The notes: generated by a model from the letters alone, not told the origin. Positions 7,297 to 14,375 are shown, counted from the stretch's first letter. The stretch: 22,067 bases of DNA from Flavobacteriales bacterium UBA4474 (GCA_002389295.1 DGOE01000103.1:1-22067), one strand, 5' to 3'. Translations and numbers: made by a program.

Positions 7297-7602
7297 ATGG
7301 CCCAAAAAATTCGCATCAAGTTGAAGAGCTACGACCACAATCTGGTCGACAAGTCCGCTGAGAAGATCGTCAAGACGGTCAAGTCTACAGGGGCTGTCGT
7401 GAGTGGTCCGATCCCATTGCCCACCCAGCAGCGGATCTACACGGTATTGCGCTCGCCGCACGTGAACAAGAAGTCGCGTGAGCAATTTGAGCTCAGTGCA
7501 TACAAGCGGTTGTTGGATATCTACAGCAATTCTTCCGCTACGGTAGACGCGCTCATGCGCCTCGAGTTGCCGAGCGGTGTTGAAGTTGAAATCAAAGTCT
7601 GA
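7297..7602 (+). CDS. rpsJ: 30S ribosomal protein S10 (NusE)
   Basis: S10 belongs to the 30S head and, as NusE, also links ribosomes to transcription through NusB and NusG (known in E. coli). The 101-aa product is full length. It has the N-terminal IRIKLKSYDHNLVDKSA segment, the loop GPIPLPT at 37-43, and the signature LRSPHVNKKSREQFE at 51-65. It opens the S10 cluster but follows fusA by just 11 nt, so str and S10 clusters are joined. Its start is one of three in the superoperon without a purine at -3 (CAG-ATG). No S10 leader like the E. coli L4-controlled one can fit in the gap. Confidence 0.99.
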   Translation: MAQKIRIKLKSYDHNLVDKSAEKIVKTVKSTGAVVSGPIPLPTQQRIYTVLRSPHVNKKSREQFELSAYKRLLDIYSNSSATVDALMRLELPSGVEVEIKV

Positions 7603-7607
7603 GGGAC

Positions 7608-8237
7608 ATGCCTGGATTGATTGGAAAGAAAATCGGAATGACCAGCATGTACAGCGAGGAAGGCAAGAACTTCCCCTGTACTGTGCTCGAAGTGGGCCCC
7701 TGCGTGGTGACCCAGGTCAAGACCGCAGAGAAGGACGGCTATGACGCTGTCCAAGTGGGATTCGGTGACCGCAAGGACAACCGTACGACCAAGGCCATGG
7801 GTGGGCACTTCAAGAAAGCTGGAGTGAACGCCAAGCAGCACCTTGCAGAATTTGCCGGATTCGGTCAGGACTATGGCCTGGGCGATGAAGTCAAGCTCGG
7901 TGACGTTTTTGCCGAAGGAGAGTTTGTCTCCGTTGTGGGCACGAGCAAGGGCCGCGGATTCCAAGGTGTGGTGCGCCGCCACGGTTTCGCCGGTGTGGGT
8001 CAAGCCACGCACGGTCAGCACAACCGCATGCGCGCTCCGGGTTCCATTGGAGCGGCTTCCACGCCAGCCCGTGTATACAAGGGTATGCGCATGGCGGGTC
8101 AGATGGGCAATGGTCAAGTGACCATTGAGAACCTGCAAGTACTCAAGGTCATGGCGGAGGAAGGGCTCCTCGTCGTGAAAGGTGCCGTCCCCGGACACAA
8201 AGGCGCCACCGTTGTTGTCCGAAAGCCTCAAGCCTAA
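7608..8237 (+). CDS. rplC: 50S ribosomal protein L3
   Basis: L3 starts 50S assembly near the 3' end of 23S rRNA and sends a long finger toward the peptidyl transferase centre. The 209-aa product begins GLIGKKIGMTSMY and carries the signature GTSKGRGFQGVVRRHGF at 111-127, then the finger loop RAPGSIG to AGQMGNG at about 142-169. In E. coli the finger bears Gln150, which PrmB methylates. Here the loop reads GSIGAASTP with serine at the aligned position and no glutamine nearby, so that modification cannot occur. It starts 5 nt after rpsJ and ends 3 nt before rplD. Confidence 0.98.
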   Translation: MPGLIGKKIGMTSMYSEEGKNFPCTVLEVGPCVVTQVKTAEKDGYDAVQVGFGDRKDNRTTKAMGGHFKKAGVNAKQHLAEFAGFGQDYGLGDEVKLGDVFAEGEFVSVVGTSKGRGFQGVVRRHGFAGVGQATHGQHNRMRAPGSIGAASTPARVYKGMRMAGQMGNGQVTIENLQVLKVMAEEGLLVVKGAVPGHKGATVVVRKPQA

Positions 8238-8240
8238 GCC

Positions 8241-8870
8241 ATGAAAGTCGACGTCTACAACATCGAAGGCAAGAAGACCTCCAGCGCGGAGTTGAGCAAG
8301 GACGTATTCGGCATTGAGCCGAACGACCATGCCATCTACCTGGATGTCAAGCGGTACCTCGCGGCACAGCGCCAGGGTACGCACAAAGCCAAGGAGCGTG
8401 CGGAAATCACGGGCTCCACGCGGAAGATCAAGAAGCAGAAGGGTACGGGCGGTGCGCGTGCCGGTTCGATCAAGAACCCACTCTTCGTGGGAGGTGGTAC
8501 CATTTTCGGTCCCCGTCCCCGGAAGTATGACATCAAGCTCAACAAGAAAGTCCGCCAGTTGGCGCGCAAGAGCGCCCTCGCATACAAGGCCCAGGAAAAG
8601 GGCGGTATCCGTGTGGTCAAGGGGTTGGCCATGGAGGCACCCAAGACCAAAGAGTTGCTGGGAACCTTTGGGAAGTTGGGACTCGCTGACCAGAAGACCC
8701 TGGTCGTGGTGCCCGAGCAAAGCAAAGGTCTGCACCTCAGCAGCCGGAACTTGCCCAAGCACCGTGTGATGACGGCGAGCGACCTCAGCACCTACGACAT
8801 CATGAATTGCCAGAACATCGTCTTCGTGGACAACGCACACGAAGTAGTGACCGGTATTCTCACAGCCTGA
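8241..8870 (+). CDS. rplD: 50S ribosomal protein L4
   Basis: L4 is an early 50S assembly protein whose extended loop lines the exit tunnel, where it and L22 form the constriction. The 209-aa product has the globular start MKVDVYNIEG and the loop at about 57-96, rich in Lys, Arg and Gly (STRKIKKQKGTGGARAGS, then GGGTIFGPRPRKY). A C-terminal alpha/beta part follows. In E. coli L4 represses its own operon through the S10 leader; no such leader is present here, so that control is not supported. The gene is joined to its neighbours by 3-nt gaps reading GCC on both sides. Confidence 0.98.
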   Translation: MKVDVYNIEGKKTSSAELSKDVFGIEPNDHAIYLDVKRYLAAQRQGTHKAKERAEITGSTRKIKKQKGTGGARAGSIKNPLFVGGGTIFGPRPRKYDIKLNKKVRQLARKSALAYKAQEKGGIRVVKGLAMEAPKTKELLGTFGKLGLADQKTLVVVPEQSKGLHLSSRNLPKHRVMTASDLSTYDIMNCQNIVFVDNAHEVVTGILTA

Positions 8871-8873
8871 GCC

Positions 8874-9167
8874 ATGAAGAACATCCTCATCAAGCCGTTG
8901 ATCACCGAGAAGATGACCGCCGAGAGCGAGCGCATCAATGCCTACGGGTTCGTGGTGAACGACGGTGCCAACAAGTCCGAGATCAAGGACGCGGTCGAGA
9001 AGACCTACGGCGTTACTGTCTCCGGCGTCCGCACCATGCGGGTCGACGGAAAAGTGCGCAGCCGTTTCACCCGCACGGGTGTGTTGCGCGGCCGCTCAGA
9101 GTGCTACAAGAAAGCCATCGTTCGACTCGTGGACGGTGACACCATTGACTTCTACGAGAACATCTAA
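8874..9167 (+). CDS. rplW: 50S ribosomal protein L23
   Basis: L23 lies at the tunnel exit and is the docking site for trigger factor and SRP. The 97-aa product starts with the family pattern KNILIKPLITEKMT, continues with YGFVVNDGANKSEIKDAVEKTYGV, the helix and strand that bind 23S rRNA, and ends with the strand KAIVRLVDGDTIDFYENI. Length is typical for Bacteroidota. It is separated from rplD by 3 nt (GCC) and from rplB by 6 nt. The bases before rplB (TAAGGAATC) contain the nearest thing to an SD in this part of the operon. Confidence 0.98.
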   Translation: MKNILIKPLITEKMTAESERINAYGFVVNDGANKSEIKDAVEKTYGVTVSGVRTMRVDGKVRSRFTRTGVLRGRSECYKKAIVRLVDGDTIDFYENI

Positions 9168-9173
9168 GGAATC

Positions 9174-9998
9174 ATGGCAGTACGTAAGTTCAATCCCATC
9201 ACGCCAGGCATGCGGCACAAGGTGTTGTCGAAGTTCGACAGCATCACGACCGACAAGCCCCATAAGCCGTTGCTCGAGCCGCTCAAAAAGCGCGGTGGTC
9301 GTAACAACGACGGAAAGATGACCATGCGCTATCGCGGTGGCGGTCACAAGCGGATGTACCGCTTGGTCGACTTCAAGCGCGAAAAGCACGGTGTGGCAGC
9401 AGAAGTGTTGACCGTTGAGTACGATCCGAACCGCAGTGCGCGCATTGCTTTGGTCCAGTACGCCGATGGTGAAAAGCGTTACATCATTGCACCCGAAGGG
9501 TTGCAGGTGGGCCAAAAAATCATGAGTGGTGAAAAGGCGGAGCCTGAAGTGGGCAACGCTTTGTTCTTGGCGAACATTCCGCTGGGAACCATGATCCACA
9601 ACATCGAATTGCATCCTGGTCGCGGTGCCAACATCGCGCGTTCGGCAGGGGCTTCGGCCCAGCTCAAGGCGCGGGATGGCAAATACGCGATCATCTCCTT
9701 GCCCAGCGGTGAGGTGCGGATGATCCTTATCACATGTCTCGCTACCATTGGAAGCGTGGGCAACAGTGAGCACAACCAACAGGTGTCCGGTAAAGCCGGT
9801 CGCAGCCGCTGGTTGGGTCGCCGTCCCCGTGTCCGTGGTGTGGTCATGAACCCCGTCGATCACCCGATGGGTGGTGGTGAAGGCCGGAATGCCGGTGGTC
9901 ACCCACGCAGCCGCAACGGTATCCCTGCCAAGGGCTACAAAACGCGCAGCAAGCAGAAGCAGTCGTCTCAGTACATCATCGAACGCCGTAAGAAGTAA
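9174..9998 (+). CDS. rplB: 50S ribosomal protein L2
   Basis: L2 binds 23S rRNA domain IV, supports subunit joining and sits close to the peptidyl transferase centre. The 274-aa product is full length, with the OB-fold part GGGHKRMYRLVDFKR (55-69) through YDPNRSARIALVQY, and the SH3-like part GRGANIARSAGASAQLKARDGKYA. The conserved C-terminal signature reads NPVDHPMGGGEGR at 226-238. The first histidine (His230, corresponding to E. coli His229) is kept, while the second histidine of the usual DHPHGGG is methionine (Met232). As far as I know this is normal in Bacteroidota. The tail is basic (SQYIIERRKK). It ends 3 nt before rpsS. Confidence 0.99.
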   Translation: MAVRKFNPITPGMRHKVLSKFDSITTDKPHKPLLEPLKKRGGRNNDGKMTMRYRGGGHKRMYRLVDFKREKHGVAAEVLTVEYDPNRSARIALVQYADGEKRYIIAPEGLQVGQKIMSGEKAEPEVGNALFLANIPLGTMIHNIELHPGRGANIARSAGASAQLKARDGKYAIISLPSGEVRMILITCLATIGSVGNSEHNQQVSGKAGRSRWLGRRPRVRGVVMNPVDHPMGGGEGRNAGGHPRSRNGIPAKGYKTRSKQKQSSQYIIERRKK

Positions 9999-10001
9999 GC
10001 C

Positions 10002-10283
10002 ATGGCACGTTCGCTCAAGAAACCCCCATTCGTCCACTACAAGCTCGTGCAGCGTGTAGAGGCCATGCAGGAAAGTGGTAAGAAGTCTGTCATCAAGACT
10101 TGGAGCCGTTCCAGCATGATCACGCCGGATTTCGTCGGCTTGACCATCGCCGTTCACAACGGCCGCCAGTTCATCCCGGTGTTTGTCACCGAGAACATGG
10201 TGGGACACAAGCTCGGTGAGTTCTCGCCGACCCGGACCTTCCGCGGTCACGCTGACAACAAAAAAGACAAGGGACGTCGTTGA
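10002..10283 (+). CDS. rpsS: 30S ribosomal protein S19
   Basis: S19 forms a head complex with S13 and contacts the A-site finger. The 93-aa product has the full family pattern: N-terminal ARSLKKPPFVHYKL, then TWSRSSMITPDFVGLTIAVHNG and the C-terminal signature FVTENMVGHKLGEFSPTRTFRGH. The tail NKKDKGRR is basic and probably disordered. The junction to rplB is TAA-GCC-ATG, a spacing and sequence repeated elsewhere in the operon. The 21-nt gap to rplV carries no SD. Confidence 0.99.
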   Translation: MARSLKKPPFVHYKLVQRVEAMQESGKKSVIKTWSRSSMITPDFVGLTIAVHNGRQFIPVFVTENMVGHKLGEFSPTRTFRGHADNKKDKGRR

Positions 10284-10304
10284 CGGCCGCCAATCATCGA
10301 AACC

Positions 10305-10703
10305 ATGGGAGCACGTAAGAGAAACGCAGCCGCAGCCCGAAAGGAGGTGATGGATAAAACCGCCATCGCCAAGCTGAACGATTGCCCAACTTCCCCTCGG
10401 AAGATGCGTCTCGTCGCGGACATCATCCGCGGCAAGGACGTTGTGAGTGCGCTGAACATTCTGAAGTTCAGTTCGAAGGAGGCCTCAGGGCGTCTGGAGA
10501 AGTTGTTGCGCTCAGCCATCGCCAACTGGGAAGCCAAGAACGAAGGTGCGCGTCCTGAAGAGGCCGGCCTGTATGTGAGTGAAATCCGCGTGGATGGTGG
10601 CCGCATGCTCAAGCGCATCCAACCCGCCCCCCAAGGTCGTGCGCACCGCATCCGCAAGCGCTCCAACCATGTGACGTTGATCGTCGATAGCCTGAAGAAG
10701 TAA
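10305..10703 (+). CDS. rplV: 50S ribosomal protein L22
   Basis: L22 binds all 23S domains, and its long hairpin lines the exit tunnel opposite L4. The 132-aa product has an extra basic N-terminus of about 24 residues (ARKRNAAAARKE) that Bacteroidota L22 proteins commonly carry. It is followed by the core SPRKMRLVADIIRGK, the helix KLLRSAIANWEAKN, and the hairpin DGGRMLKRIQPAPQGRAHRIRKRSNHVTLIV. Codons 12-16 spell a 13-nt perfect match to the complement of the 16S rRNA 3' end and run into an in-frame ATG (Met16). A shorter form of about 117 aa is thus conceivable. Its TAATG junction overlaps the rpsC start by 1 nt. Confidence 0.98.
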   Translation: MGARKRNAAAARKEVMDKTAIAKLNDCPTSPRKMRLVADIIRGKDVVSALNILKFSSKEASGRLEKLLRSAIANWEAKNEGARPEEAGLYVSEIRVDGGRMLKRIQPAPQGRAHRIRKRSNHVTLIVDSLKK

Positions 10704-11440
10704 TGGGACAGAAGACACACCCCACCGGCAACCGCCTGGGTTTCATCAAAGGATGGGATTCGAACTGGTATGGAGGCAAGAGTTACGTCGACAAGATTGT
10801 CGAGGATGACAAAATCCGGAAGTACCTCCGCGCACGTTTGGTCAAGGCCAGCGTATCCCGCGTGGTGATTGAGCGCACCATGAAGCTGGTGACCGTGACC
10901 ATCCATACGGCGCGTCCCGGCGTCATCATTGGAAAGGGCGGCCAAGAAGTGGACAAGCTCCGCGAAGAGCTCAAGAAGCTCACCAAGAAGGAAATTCAAA
11001 TCAACATCTTCGAGATCAAGCGCCCTGAATTGGACGCGCGCCTCGTTGCGGAAAGTGTGGCGCGCCAGTTGGAGGCCCGCATCAGCTACCGCCGGGCCAT
11101 CAAGATGTCGATTGCCAGCTCCATGCGCATGGGCGCAGAGGGCATCAAAATTGGCATTGCGGGTCGTTTGAACGGTGCAGAGATTGCGCGTTCGGAGACC
11201 TTTATGGAAGGCCGCGTGCCACTGCACACCTTCCGTGCGGACATCGATTACGCTTTGGTAGAAGCCCACACAACCTATGGCCGCATTGGCGTCAAGGTGT
11301 GGGTGTTCCGTGGCGAAGTCTATGGAAAGCAGGACCTGAGTCCGGCTGATCCGACCAAGGAAGAAAAGCGCGGAGGACGTGGAGCTGCTCGTGGTGGAGA
11401 CCGCCCAGAGCGCCGCCGCCGCCGTCAACCACGCAGCTAA
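10703..11440 (+). CDS. rpsC: 30S ribosomal protein S3
   Basis: S3 surrounds the mRNA entry tunnel with S4 and S5 and helps unwind mRNA. The 245-aa product has the N-terminal MGQKTHPTGNRLG, a KH domain with the VIIGKGG loop at 74-80, and the S3 C-terminal domain with GRLNGAEIARSE and a GRIGVKVW strand. Arg130, Arg131 and Lys134 lie at positions matching the E. coli mRNA-helicase residues. The last ~24 residues form an Arg/Gly-rich tail (GGRGAARGGDRPERRRRRQ) encoded by runs of CGC codons, longer than in E. coli. It is translationally coupled to rplV by a 1-nt overlap; rplP follows after 11 nt. Confidence 0.99.
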   Translation: MGQKTHPTGNRLGFIKGWDSNWYGGKSYVDKIVEDDKIRKYLRARLVKASVSRVVIERTMKLVTVTIHTARPGVIIGKGGQEVDKLREELKKLTKKEIQINIFEIKRPELDARLVAESVARQLEARISYRRAIKMSIASSMRMGAEGIKIGIAGRLNGAEIARSETFMEGRVPLHTFRADIDYALVEAHTTYGRIGVKVWVFRGEVYGKQDLSPADPTKEEKRGGRGAARGGDRPERRRRRQPRS

Positions 11441-11451
11441 AGCCCAGAATC

Positions 11452-11865
11452 ATGCTTCAGCCGAAAAGAACGAAATTCAGAAAGATGCAGAAGGGCCGCG
11501 TGCGCGGCCTTGCTCAGCGTGGCAGCACCATCGCTTATGGCACTTTTGCCATCAAGACGACGGACATGGGATTCATTTCCTCCCGCCAAATTGAGTCTGC
11601 ACGTATTGCCATCAACCGCTTCATGAAGCGTGAGGGCCAGGTGTGGATCCGGATTTTCCCAGACAAGCCCATCACATCCAAGCCTCTCGAGGTACGTATG
11701 GGTAAGGGTAAGGGTGCGGTGAGTCACTGGGTTGCTCCTGTGAAGCCCGGCCGCGTGCTCTTTGAGGTGGACGGTGTCCCTGCTGCAGTGGCCGAGGAGG
11801 CGCTGCGCCTCGGAGCCCAAAAGCTTTCCGTGCGCTGCCGTTTCGTAGCCCGCCACGATAATTGA
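11452..11865 (+). CDS. rplP: 50S ribosomal protein L16
   Basis: L16 is a late-joining 50S protein that organises the A-site tRNA arm and helps peptidyl transferase architecture. The 137-aa product has the start MLQPKRTKFRKMQKGRVRG, the block FISSRQIESARIAINR at 41-56, and the signature VRMGKGKGAVSHWVAPVKPGR at 81-101. Arg82 lies in the place of E. coli Arg81, the residue hydroxylated by the oxygenase RoxA/YcfD; nothing here shows whether that happens. It ends in TGA 14 nt before the chosen rpmC start. Confidence 0.99.
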   Translation: MLQPKRTKFRKMQKGRVRGLAQRGSTIAYGTFAIKTTDMGFISSRQIESARIAINRFMKREGQVWIRIFPDKPITSKPLEVRMGKGKGAVSHWVAPVKPGRVLFEVDGVPAAVAEEALRLGAQKLSVRCRFVARHDN

Positions 11866-11879
11866 TCATTGAGGGAATC

Positions 11880-12092
11880 ATGAAAATGAACGAAATCACC
11901 GGTCTGAGTGACCTCGACCTCAAGGAGCGCATCGCTGCAGATCGCGAAGCGCTGCAGAAGTTGCGGTTCAACCACACCATTGCGGGCCTTGAAAGCCCTT
12001 TCCTGTTGCGCCAAAAGCGCCGTGACATTGCACGGATGCTGACGGAATTGAACGCCAGGAAGAACGCCAAAGCTGAAGAACAGAAGTCATGA
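11880..12092 (+). CDS. rpmC: 50S ribosomal protein L29
   Basis: L29 is a small helical protein beside L23 at the tunnel exit. The 70-aa product is two long helices: LSDLDLKERIAADREALQKLRFNH, then the conserved LESPFLLRQKRRDIARMLTEL. A TTG start 18 nt upstream would add six residues and overlap the rplP stop. The ATG chosen here gives MKMNEI, matching the MK start usual for Bacteroidota L29. A second ATG two codons later is possible too. The stop overlaps the rpsQ start (ATGA), suggesting coupling. Confidence 0.95.
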   Translation: MKMNEITGLSDLDLKERIAADREALQKLRFNHTIAGLESPFLLRQKRRDIARMLTELNARKNAKAEEQKS

Positions 12093-12379
12093 CCGCCGAG
12101 CCAACAGCCACCGAGCAGTCCACGGACAAGCGCAACCTCCGGAAGGTGCGCCAGGGCATTGTTACCTCCAACAAGATGCAGAAGACCATCACTGTGACGG
12201 TCGAGTACAAGGAGAAGCACGCCAAGTATTCCAAGTTCGTGAAGCGCACCCGGAAGTTCACCGCACACGATGAGCAGGACACCTGCGGCATCGGTGATAC
12301 GGTGCGCATCATGGAGACGCGCCCATTGAGCAAGAACAAGTGTTGGCGCCTCGTTGAGGTCGTCGAAAGGGCCAAATAA
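12089..12379 (+). CDS. rpsQ: 30S ribosomal protein S17
   Basis: S17 is an OB-fold primary binding protein of the 30S body. The 96-aa product has the core NLRKVRQGIVTSNKMQKTITVTVEYKEKH and the signature GDTVRIMETRPLSKNKCWRLVEVVERAK. Before the core there are about 14 extra residues rich in Thr, Glu and Ser, unlike the short N-terminus of most S17 proteins. The ATGA overlap with rpmC and the lack of another in-frame start before the core support this longer form. It is followed by a 32-nt gap, one of the larger ones in the cluster, in which I see no promoter or terminator. Confidence 0.97.
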   Translation: MTAEPTATEQSTDKRNLRKVRQGIVTSNKMQKTITVTVEYKEKHAKYSKFVKRTRKFTAHDEQDTCGIGDTVRIMETRPLSKNKCWRLVEVVERAK

Positions 12380-12411
12380 CTCTGGGCCTGTAACTAGAAA
12401 ACTGAAGAGCC

Positions 12412-12780
12412 ATGATCCAGCAAGAATCCCGGATGGGTGTCGCCGACAACAGTGGAGCACGCGAAGTGTTGTGCATCCGCGTGCTCGGTGGTACGCGTCG
12501 GAGATACGCCAGCATTGGTGACAAGGTGGTCGTCACCGTCAAGGACGCGGCCCCCAATGGAGGCGTGAAGAAGGGAACCGTCAGCAAGGCGGTGATTGTA
12601 CGGACCAAGAAGGCGGTGCGCCGCCCAGATGGGTCTTACATCCGTTTCGACGATAATGCCTGCGTCCTTCTCAATGAAGGCGGCGAGATCCGAGGTACTC
12701 GGATTTTTGGCCCAGTGGCCAGAGAGCTGCGCGAGAAGGATTTCATGAAAATTGTTTCGCTCGCACCTGAGGTGCTCTAA
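12412..12780 (+). CDS. rplN: 50S ribosomal protein L14
   Basis: L14 is a beta-barrel protein at the subunit interface near the factor-binding site and forms bridges to 16S rRNA. The 122-aa product is exactly the usual length, with start MIQQESRMGVADNSGARE, the basic loop LGGTRRRYASIGD, the strand KKGTVSKAVIVRTKK, and the signature DDNACVLLNEGGEIRGTRIFGPVARELR. It opens what is the spc operon in E. coli. The 32-nt gap before it contains a stretch AACTAGAAAACTGAAGAGCC without a consensus promoter or strong SD, so read-through from S17 is likely. Confidence 0.99.
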   Translation: MIQQESRMGVADNSGAREVLCIRVLGGTRRRYASIGDKVVVTVKDAAPNGGVKKGTVSKAVIVRTKKAVRRPDGSYIRFDDNACVLLNEGGEIRGTRIFGPVARELREKDFMKIVSLAPEVL

Positions 12781-12788
12781 CCCCTACG

Positions 12789-13112
12789 ATGATGTACAAG
12801 CGAGTCAAAATCAAAAAGGGCGATACCGTGAAGGTGATCGCGGGCGGCAACAAGGGCAAGTCCGGAACCGTCATGCAGGTGCTTCGCAAAGAGGACCGCG
12901 TGTTGGTGGAGAGTGTCAATGTTGTGACCAAGCACGTCAAGCCCAGCCCAGCGAATCCCCAGGGTGGCATCGAAAAAAAGGAAGCCCCCATTCACATTTC
13001 CAATGTGATGGTGGTGGACAGCAACGGCAACACCACGCGCGTCGGACGCCGACGCGGCGACGATGGCAAGCTGGTGCGCTACAGTAAGAAATCTGATCAA
13101 ACGCTGAACTGA
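12789..13112 (+). CDS. rplX: 50S ribosomal protein L24
   Basis: L24 is an assembly-initiator protein of the 50S that later sits at the tunnel exit. The 107-aa product has an N-terminal KOW motif (KKGDTVKVIAGGNKGKSGTV), followed by the conserved VNVVTKHVKPSPANPQGGI and EKKEAPIHISNVMVVD. Two ATG codons lie in tandem (Met1 and Met2); either can start the protein. Its TGA overlaps the rplE ATG (TGATG), a sign of translational coupling between L24 and L5. Confidence 0.99.
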   Translation: MMYKRVKIKKGDTVKVIAGGNKGKSGTVMQVLRKEDRVLVESVNVVTKHVKPSPANPQGGIEKKEAPIHISNVMVVDSNGNTTRVGRRRGDDGKLVRYSKKSDQTLN

Positions 13113-13663
13113 TGAGCTACGTACCACGACTCAAGCAGCAATACGACAGTGATGTCGTTCCGAAGCTCCAAGAGCGCTTCGAATACAAGAGCGCCATGCA
13201 GGTGCCGAAGATTGAGAAGATCTGTCTCAATCAGGGCCTCGGAAAGGCCATCGCCGATCGGAAGATTGTGGATGGTGCGTTGGAGGAGCTCGGCCAAATC
13301 TGCGGTCAGAAAGCAGTGGCGACCATTTCTACCAAGGACGTCTCGAACTTCAAGCTCCGTAAGGGCATGCCCGTGGGAGCACGCATCACGCTCCGCCGCG
13401 AGAGGATGTATGAGTTTCTCGATCGTTTGATCAACGTGGCGCTCCCACGTACCCGTGACTTCCAAGGCGTGAAGGCTACCGGCTTTGATGGCCGCGGCAA
13501 CTTTAGCTTTGGTGTCACAGAGCAGATTATTTTCCCGGAAATCGACCTCGATAAGGTGAAGCACCTCAATGGTATGCACATCACCATCGTAACGAACGCC
13601 AAGACCAACGAGGAGGCCAAAGAGCTCCTCGCCGCGTTTGGTTTCCCATTCAAGAAGAACTGA
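13112..13663 (+). CDS. rplE: 50S ribosomal protein L5
   Basis: L5 binds 5S rRNA with L18 and contacts P-site tRNA and S13. The 183-aa product is full length. It shows the conserved blocks KIEKICLNQGLGKAI, RKGMPVGARITLRRERMYEFLDRLI, the VALPRTRDFQGV segment, and the FGVTEQIIFPEID segment near the C-terminus. Its coding sequence overlaps rplX by 1 nt, and it is one of three superoperon genes without a purine at -3, as expected for a coupled start that reuses the preceding stop. Confidence 0.99.
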   Translation: MSYVPRLKQQYDSDVVPKLQERFEYKSAMQVPKIEKICLNQGLGKAIADRKIVDGALEELGQICGQKAVATISTKDVSNFKLRKGMPVGARITLRRERMYEFLDRLINVALPRTRDFQGVKATGFDGRGNFSFGVTEQIIFPEIDLDKVKHLNGMHITIVTNAKTNEEAKELLAAFGFPFKKN

Positions 13664-13683
13664 ATCCCCGATAACGACCAGAT

Positions 13684-13953
13684 ATGGCCAAGGAATCGAT
13701 GAAAGCGCGTGAGCGCAAGCGTGAGCGACTCGTCGCCCGATACGCCGCCAAGCGGAAGGCGTTGAAGGATGCGGGTGACTGGGATGGATTGCAGAAGCTG
13801 CCGAAGAACTCTTCTCCGGTGCGCCTGCACAACCGTTGCCAGCTCACAGGACGCCCACGTGGGTATATGCGTCAGTTCGGCATCAGCCGTGTGACCTTCC
13901 GTGAAATGGCACTCGAGGGGAAGATCCCGGGAGTGAAAAAAGCAAGCTGGTAA
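13684..13953 (+). CDS. rpsN: 30S ribosomal protein S14, zinc-free form
   Basis: S14 is a late-assembling protein of the 30S head next to S3 and S10. The 89-aa product belongs to the form without zinc: it has a single cysteine in NRCQLTGRPRGYMRQFGISRVTFREMA and lacks the four-cysteine zinc ribbon of the short S14 type. The N-terminal part (AKESMKARERKRERLVARYA) is strongly basic and the C-terminus ends in KKASW, the usual ending. Being the zinc-independent form, it would keep ribosomes working under zinc shortage (inference). It joins rpsH by a TAA-GCC-ATG junction. Confidence 0.99.
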   Translation: MAKESMKARERKRERLVARYAAKRKALKDAGDWDGLQKLPKNSSPVRLHNRCQLTGRPRGYMRQFGISRVTFREMALEGKIPGVKKASW

Positions 13954-13956
13954 GCC

Positions 13957-14355
13957 ATGCATTCAGATCCTATCGCCGATTTCTTGACGCGCATCCGCAA
14001 CGGCCAGATGGCTGGCCACAAAGTGGTGGAGATTCCCGCGTCCAACATGAAGAAGGAAATCACCAAAATCCTCTTCGATAAGGGCTACATCCTCAGCTAC
14101 AAGTTTGTCGAGGACGGTCCCCAGGGTACCATCAAGGTCGCCTTGAAGTACCACCCGAAGACCCGCCGTCCCGCCATCACCGAGATGCAGCGCATGAGCA
14201 AGCCCGGCTTGCGGACTTACCGCGGTGCCAACGACCTGCCCCGCATTCTCAATGGCTTGGGTATCTCCATCCTCAGCACGTCCAAAGGCGTGATGACGGA
14301 CAAGGAAGCCAAGCACATGAACTTGGGTGGTGAGGTCCTCTGTTACGTGTTTTAA
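13957..14355 (+). CDS. rpsH: 30S ribosomal protein S8
   Basis: S8 binds 16S helix 21 and organises the 30S platform. The 132-aa product starts MHSDPIADFLTRIRNG, contains the middle block PASNMKKEITKILFDKGYI, and ends in the RNA-binding signature STSKGVMTDKEAKHMNLGGEVLCYVF. In E. coli S8 represses the spc operon by binding mRNA at the start of rplE; I did not find an obvious mimic of its 16S site at the rplX-rplE junction, which is a 1-nt overlap. It is followed by 20 purine-rich nt before rplF. Confidence 0.99.
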   Translation: MHSDPIADFLTRIRNGQMAGHKVVEIPASNMKKEITKILFDKGYILSYKFVEDGPQGTIKVALKYHPKTRRPAITEMQRMSKPGLRTYRGANDLPRILNGLGISILSTSKGVMTDKEAKHMNLGGEVLCYVF

Positions 14356-14375
14356 TCAGAGAAAGAGAAAAGACC

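Noticed and set aside
7521..11428. Long minus-strand frames (384-439 codons) opposite rplC-rplD, rplB and rpsC
   Set aside because: Same antisense effect of biased codon use in highly expressed ribosomal genes; no family resemblance and no promoter.
11334..11437. CGC-rich repeats at the end of rpsC as a DNA repeat
   Set aside because: They are explained by Arg/Gly codons of the basic S3 tail and are not regular tandem copies.
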